Shown piece by piece: positions 60,012 to 64,000 of a stretch of DNA of 64,000 bases. Origin of the DNA: Comamonadaceae bacterium UBA2121 (GTDB lineage: Bacteria; Pseudomonadota; Gammaproteobacteria; Burkholderiales; Burkholderiaceae_C); NCBI GenBank assembly GCA_002331385.1, contig DCYB01000010.1, forward strand, positions 1 to 64,000, read 5' to 3'. The notes under the pieces were generated by a model, which was given only the letters and a program-made list of their open reading frames with translations, made no database searches and had not been told where the DNA came from. The position numbers and the translations under genes are program-made. The first letter of the stretch is position 1. Each line of letters opens with the position of its first letter.

Positions 60012-60971
60012 ATGCAACGACGTGATTGGATGTTGGGGGCCGCAGGCCTGATGTTGAGTGTGGTGTCTGGGGTCTGTGCGGCGCAGGCGGAGTACCCGAG
60101 CCGTCCTGTGACGCTGATCGTTCCCTATGGCGCGGGCGGTGTGACGGATGTGGTGGCGCGGGCCATGGCACATGCGATGGGGCAGAAACTGGGGCAATCC
60201 ATTGTCATCGAGAACAAGCCGGGTGCTGGTGCATCGATGGGGGTGGTGGATATGAAAACAGCCAAACCCGATGGTTATCGGTTGACGCTGAGTCCTGTGG
60301 GCATTTTTCGCCAGCCTCACATCCAGAAGGTGAGCTATGACCCGGTGGCGGATGTGCGTTATGTGGCCGCCTATATGTCCTACGACTTCCTGCTGGCGGT
60401 TGCGCAGGACTCTCCGTTCAAGACGCTCAATGATGTGATTGAGCAGTCGAAAAAGGAGCCGGGCTCGGTGGACTATGGGACGCCCGGGAAATTCTCGGCC
60501 AATCACGTCCTGATGTCGTTGTTGGAGAAGAAGGCGGGGGTGCGTTTCACCCATGTGCCATACAAGGGCGACGCAGAGGCGGTGAACGCGCTGATTGCGG
60601 GGCACACGAAAACGGGTGTCTTTGGCAACACGGTGCTGCCTTACATGAATTCAGGCAAGTTGCGCGCCATTGCGATTTCATCGGAAACACGGCCTGAGGC
60701 GTTCGCCAATGTGCCAACGTTCCGGGAACTGGGCTATGACGTGGTCACGCCGTCTCCGTTGGGCATTGCCGGTCCCAAGGATTTACCCGACGCGATCGTG
60801 CGCAAACTGGAAGATGCGGTCCAGTTCGCGATGCGTGATGCCGACGTCAAGCGCGTGGCTGCCAACTACGGGGTGAGACTCGAGTATCGCAACTCGCGGG
60901 ACTACGCTGCTTTTGCAAAGCAGGCTTTTGCTGATGAAGGCAAGATCGTCCAAAGCATCGGGTTGGAGTGA
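60012..60971 (+). CDS. Tripartite tricarboxylate transporter substrate-binding protein (Bug family)
   Basis: A 319-residue periplasmic binding protein. A twin-Arg-like signal (MQRRDWMLGAAGLMLSVVSG) is followed by YPSRPVTLIVPYGAGGVTDVVARAMA, the Bug signature with the ligand loop, and IENKPGAGASMGV, another hallmark. ATG 60012 has AGGAG six bases upstream; ATG 60006 is too close. No membrane TctA/TctB genes are adjacent, which is common for the many orphan Bug proteins of Burkholderiales. The IclR regulator and the CoA ligase next door suggest uptake of an organic acid. Confidence 0.92.
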   Translation: MQRRDWMLGAAGLMLSVVSGVCAAQAEYPSRPVTLIVPYGAGGVTDVVARAMAHAMGQKLGQSIVIENKPGAGASMGVVDMKTAKPDGYRLTLSPVGIFRQPHIQKVSYDPVADVRYVAAYMSYDFLLAVAQDSPFKTLNDVIEQSKKEPGSVDYGTPGKFSANHVLMSLLEKKAGVRFTHVPYKGDAEAVNALIAGHTKTGVFGNTVLPYMNSGKLRAIAISSETRPEAFANVPTFRELGYDVVTPSPLGIAGPKDLPDAIVRKLEDAVQFAMRDADVKRVAANYGVRLEYRNSRDYAAFAKQAFADEGKIVQSIGLE

Positions 60972-61004
60972 GTTGGCTTTCGCGACCGCTCTTGGCCATC
61001 TGAC

Positions 61005-61835
61005 TCAAACAGGAGCGGTGCGGTTCGCCTCGATGGCTTCCACGGGTTTCCACAGCGTTTTCACGGTACCACCGGATACGGCCATGGTGGCTTCGCGGCA
61101 TCGTTCGCGCAGGTCTTCGCAGAGCGTTTTCAGGGTGTTTTCGGAGAACTGGGTGGAAAAACCGACGGCACTGATGGCGAGCAAGGGTTGGTTGGGGGCC
61201 TGGAGAATGGGGGAGGAGGCGGTGATGACGCCGCGCACGTAGTTGCCATTGTCCACGGCGTAGCCGTTTTGGCGAACGGATTCGACTTCTTTCATGTAGG
61301 TGTCGAAACTGGGGCCATCCTCCCAGCGCAGTTCGCTAAGTTTGGAGCGGAGCTCGACCACGCTGAGGCCGGAATGCGCGGCCATGCAGCGGCCCAGCGC
61401 GGCGATGTACATCGGCAGGCGTTGGCCGATGCTCATGTGGATGCGAATGGTGGAGCTGCTCTCGGCGAGATCGACCAGTACGACCCGCTCGTTCTTGGTG
61501 CGCTGCCACAGCGTGGTGGTGATGTTGTGGCGCTCCGCCAGTTCACGCAAGTGAGGGCGGAGCATGCGCGCATAGGACGCTTTTTCAAGCGAGCCCTTGG
61601 CCAGTTGCACCAGTCCCAGCCCCATGCTGTATGTCTTGGTGGGCTCGTCGAACGTGACCAATCCTTCGTGCACCAAGGTCTTGAGCAGGTTGAAGCAGGT
61701 GCTGGCGTTGAGTCCAAGATCTTTGGCGACGCGTGATACGCCAACGGGCGCGTTGGCGCTTGCCAGATAGCGCAGCACCTTCAGTCCGGAGCTGAGGGCT
61801 CCCACGAGCTTCTCAGGGGCTGGTGTTTCAGTCAT
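61005..61835 (-). CDS. IclR-family transcriptional regulator
   Basis: A 276-residue regulator. The N-terminal winged helix has ALSSGLKVLRYLASANAPVGVSRVAKDLGLNASTCFNLLKTLVHEGLV. The C-terminal effector domain includes GQRLPMYIAALGRCMAAHSGL and the late LLAISAVGFSTQFSENTLKTLCEDLRERC pattern. IclR proteins usually control nearby catabolic genes. It is downstream of, and on the same strand as, the acyl-CoA ligase (78 bases between) and convergent with the Bug gene. Confidence 0.92.
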   Translation of the reverse strand: MTETPAPEKLVGALSSGLKVLRYLASANAPVGVSRVAKDLGLNASTCFNLLKTLVHEGLVTFDEPTKTYSMGLGLVQLAKGSLEKASYARMLRPHLRELAERHNITTTLWQRTKNERVVLVDLAESSSTIRIHMSIGQRLPMYIAALGRCMAAHSGLSVVELRSKLSELRWEDGPSFDTYMKEVESVRQNGYAVDNGNYVRGVITASSPILQAPNQPLLAISAVGFSTQFSENTLKTLCEDLRERCREATMAVSGGTVKTLWKPVEAIEANRTAPV

Positions 61836-61913
61836 GGATGAGCAACGGATCTTGTTTCTTGTGACGGCTGAATGTGGCCGTGGCGGGATTCTAGCAACGG
61901 TATTTCAGGGCGT

Positions 61914-64000
61914 TCAAACCGAAGGCTCAGCCAGGGGTGTGATCAGTGCGTCCAGCGCCCAGGCGTGCGCTCCCTGGATGGCGAGCGGGTTGATTTCCAC
62001 TTCTCGCAGGGCTTGCTGTTCAAACCACGTGGCGAGTTGTGCGATGCGCGCGGCCAGCGCGGGAATGTCGGCGCCGGGCTTGCCACGAAAACCATGCAGC
62101 AATTTGGCGCAGCGCAGGCGTTCCATCAATGCGGCGATGTCGCGCGCGTCTCCCGGCAGCAGCAGATTGACGACATCCGGGTCGAGCTCGGCCTCCACGC
62201 CGCCGCGCGCGATGGTGAGTACCGGGCCAAAGCGGGGATCGCGGCGCAGTCCGAGCAGGAGTTCGTGATCAAAGGGCAACATGGTCTCGACGAGCACGCC
62301 TTGAACGGGGAGTTGCAGCTCTCGTCCCAACGCGAAAAGGCGCGCGACGGCTTGCTGGAGCGCGACTTCATCCTGAATGCGCAGGATGACGCCGCCTGCA
62401 TCGCTTTTGTGCAGCAGTTGGGTGGACTGTAGTTTGGCCACCAGGGGGTAGCGGAGGTTGTCGGGCAGTGCATCGCCTTCGCCGATCAGCCAGCCCTGTG
62501 GAAGTGCAATCGCGTCCTGTTGGGCGAGCAGTCGTTTGCCATCCCATTCGCTGAGCGCAGCGGCGCTGTGGCCGTTGTCGTGCATTCGGAGAAGCGCGGG
62601 CGTATCGCTTGCCGCGATGCGTTGCTGCGTGTGTGCCGCGGTCAGGCAGCGGGACATGGCCGTCGTCGCCTGCGGAATGTCGAGGAACACCGGAATGCCT
62701 TCGGCCTCCAGCGCCTGGATGCTGCTTTCCAGCGCGCCTACCCAGATCACGATGATGGGGCAGTGGACCTGCTTGCGCGCTTGGGAGAGTGCGTCAACGA
62801 ACGCATCAGCGATGCTGTGCATCATGCCGATGAACAGCACAATGGCATGCGTGTCTTTGTCGGCGGCAAGTTCCCGCATGGCGCGCCCGATCATGGGCGT
62901 GTCTTGCAGCACGTTGCCGGTAATGTCCAGCGGGTTGGCGGGATGCACGAAGCTGGGCAGCACCGGTTGGAGGGCCGCCTCGATCTCCGGTGTGAGCGCT
63001 GGAAGCACCAGTCCGCGCGGCTCGCAGGCATCGGCAATCAACACACCTGCGCCCCCTGAGACGGTCATCACGGCCAGCTTGGGGCCAAGCGGAGTGGCTT
63101 TGTGCAGCAGCAAACGCGCTGCGTCGATCATCTCGGTCAAGCTGTGTACGCGAATTGCGCCGTGTTGCGAGAGGCAGGCGTCGTACAGCGCATCATCGCC
63201 GGCCAGTGCGCCGGTGTGCGAGGCTGCCGCAGCGGCACCTGCGTTGGAGCTGCCCGCCTTGATGGCCACAACCGGTTTGCCTGCCCGTGCAGCGCGGTCG
63301 AGTGCATCGCGAAACGCATCCGTGCGGCGCACGTCTTCCAGATACAACCCGATCACTTCGGTATGCGGGTCGTTCACCAGAAAGTCGATGGCCTCGGCTG
63401 CGTCCACGTCGCACTCGTTGCCCGTGGTGACCCAGTGACTGAAGCCGATTCCACTGCGCAGCACGATGTCCATCCAGTACGCGCCCAGCGCGCCGCTTTG
63501 GCTGACAAAAGAAAAGTGACCCTGGCGTAGCGGGTGGCTCTCCAGCGCCGTGGTGAACGTGGCAATCAGGCCCGAACTGCTGTTGGCCACGCCCAGGCAG
63601 TTGGGGCCGACGATCGCCACGCCGTGCTCCCTTGCGAGTTGGGTGAGCTGTTGCTGCAGTGCGCGCCCCGCATCGTCAAGCTCGGCGAAGCCGGAAGAGA
63701 AGATCACGAATGCCTTCACACCGCAGGCAATGCCTTCACGCACAGCGGACTCTACGCGGGCTGCAGCCGTCCCAATGATGGTCAGATCGACGGGCTTGCC
63801 GATGGCCTGGATGCTGGGAAAGCAGGCCAGTCCCTGCACTTCGGTGCGGCTCGGGTTGACGGGGAAAAGCTCGCCCTTGTAGCCACGCGAAAGCATGTAG
63901 GCGATAGGGCGACCGGTGATTTTGGCCGGATCTGCGCTGGCGCCCACGACGGCGATGCTGCGTGCGTTGAGCAGTGCATCGAGGCGATGAGTGGCGCTGC
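61914..64000 (-). CDS. ADP-forming acetate/acyl-CoA ligase family protein, 5' end outside window
   Basis: At least 695 residues of an NDP-forming acyl-CoA synthetase; the frame is open to the window edge, so the N-terminus is missing by a few residues. The CoA-binding domain comes first (SIAVVGASADPAKITGRPIAYMLSRGYKGELFPVNP). The succinyl-CoA-ligase-like domains follow, with SQSGALGAYWMDIVLRSGIGFSHWVTTGNECDVD and SHTGALAGDDALYDACLSQHG. The C-terminal ATP-grasp part (PLVAKLQSTQLLHKSDAGGVILRI) completes the order. It would activate a carboxylic acid to its CoA ester. The IclR gene follows. The exact substrate is not evident. Confidence 0.9.
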   Translation of the reverse strand, partial: SATHRLDALLNARSIAVVGASADPAKITGRPIAYMLSRGYKGELFPVNPSRTEVQGLACFPSIQAIGKPVDLTIIGTAAARVESAVREGIACGVKAFVIFSSGFAELDDAGRALQQQLTQLAREHGVAIVGPNCLGVANSSSGLIATFTTALESHPLRQGHFSFVSQSGALGAYWMDIVLRSGIGFSHWVTTGNECDVDAAEAIDFLVNDPHTEVIGLYLEDVRRTDAFRDALDRAARAGKPVVAIKAGSSNAGAAAAASHTGALAGDDALYDACLSQHGAIRVHSLTEMIDAARLLLHKATPLGPKLAVMTVSGGAGVLIADACEPRGLVLPALTPEIEAALQPVLPSFVHPANPLDITGNVLQDTPMIGRAMRELAADKDTHAIVLFIGMMHSIADAFVDALSQARKQVHCPIIVIWVGALESSIQALEAEGIPVFLDIPQATTAMSRCLTAAHTQQRIAASDTPALLRMHDNGHSAAALSEWDGKRLLAQQDAIALPQGWLIGEGDALPDNLRYPLVAKLQSTQLLHKSDAGGVILRIQDEVALQQAVARLFALGRELQLPVQGVLVETMLPFDHELLLGLRRDPRFGPVLTIARGGVEAELDPDVVNLLLPGDARDIAALMERLRCAKLLHGFRGKPGADIPALAARIAQLATWFEQQALREVEINPLAIQGAHAWALDALITPLAEPSV

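Overview
The window is a piece of a GC-rich betaproteobacterial chromosome, most likely a Comamonadaceae (Comamonas/Delftia/Acidovorax type). The evidence is a natural AroA-Cmk fusion, the order gyrA-serC-pheA-tyrA-aroA/cmk-rpsA-ihfB-lapA-lapB, the tmRNA tag ANDERFALAA, a phasin gene and Bug/TRAP-type uptake proteins. The species assignment is an inference.

Bases 1 to about 21,695 are one end of a Tn4371-like integrative and conjugative element (ICE). Reading inward from its right end: tyrosine integrase, a PDDEXK nuclease (DUF1016), RadC, DUF932, a large ParB-like protein, DUF736, an XRE regulator, DUF2958, DUF2285, an AlpA-like excision/regulatory protein, RepA, ParA with a small partner, DUF2840, a TraF-type signal peptidase and a DUF3363 relaxase that runs off the left edge. 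Three AT-richer cargo insertions interrupt this core: a DUF3800 protein; a DUF2321 zinc-ribbon protein next to a TIR-domain protein; and a RloC-like SMC/ABC-type ATPase with a putative nuclease tail. All three resemble anti-phage genes. At least two of them are bracketed by diverged copies of a GC-rich intergenic repeat, which suggests modular cargo exchange. Three iterons lie between repA and parA.

From about 21,700 the window is ordinary chromosome. The ICE abuts the T-tract of the phasin terminator. Then follow: phasin and a divergent thioesterase with two palindromic PhaR-like sites; pncB; a Na+/H+ antiporter; a 2-hydroxyacid dehydrogenase; rmuC; an MFS carrier; a LOG-family protein; crcB; a TRAP transporter divergent from a fused 5-oxoprolinase/hydantoinase; a six-gene Mrp cation/proton antiporter operon with an MrpA-MrpB fusion; a ComEA-like protein; and the lapAB-ihfB-rpsA-aroA/cmk-tyrA-pheA-serC-gyrA block, all on the minus strand. 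On the plus strand are an OmpA-family protein, ubiG, gph and ssrA (tmRNA). The right edge holds a Bug-type binding protein, an IclR regulator and an incomplete ADP-forming acyl-CoA ligase.

The chromosomal part is conventional. The unusual biology is in the ICE: a mobile element with its own replication and partition genes carrying several unrelated single- or two-gene defence candidates in repeat-flanked slots.
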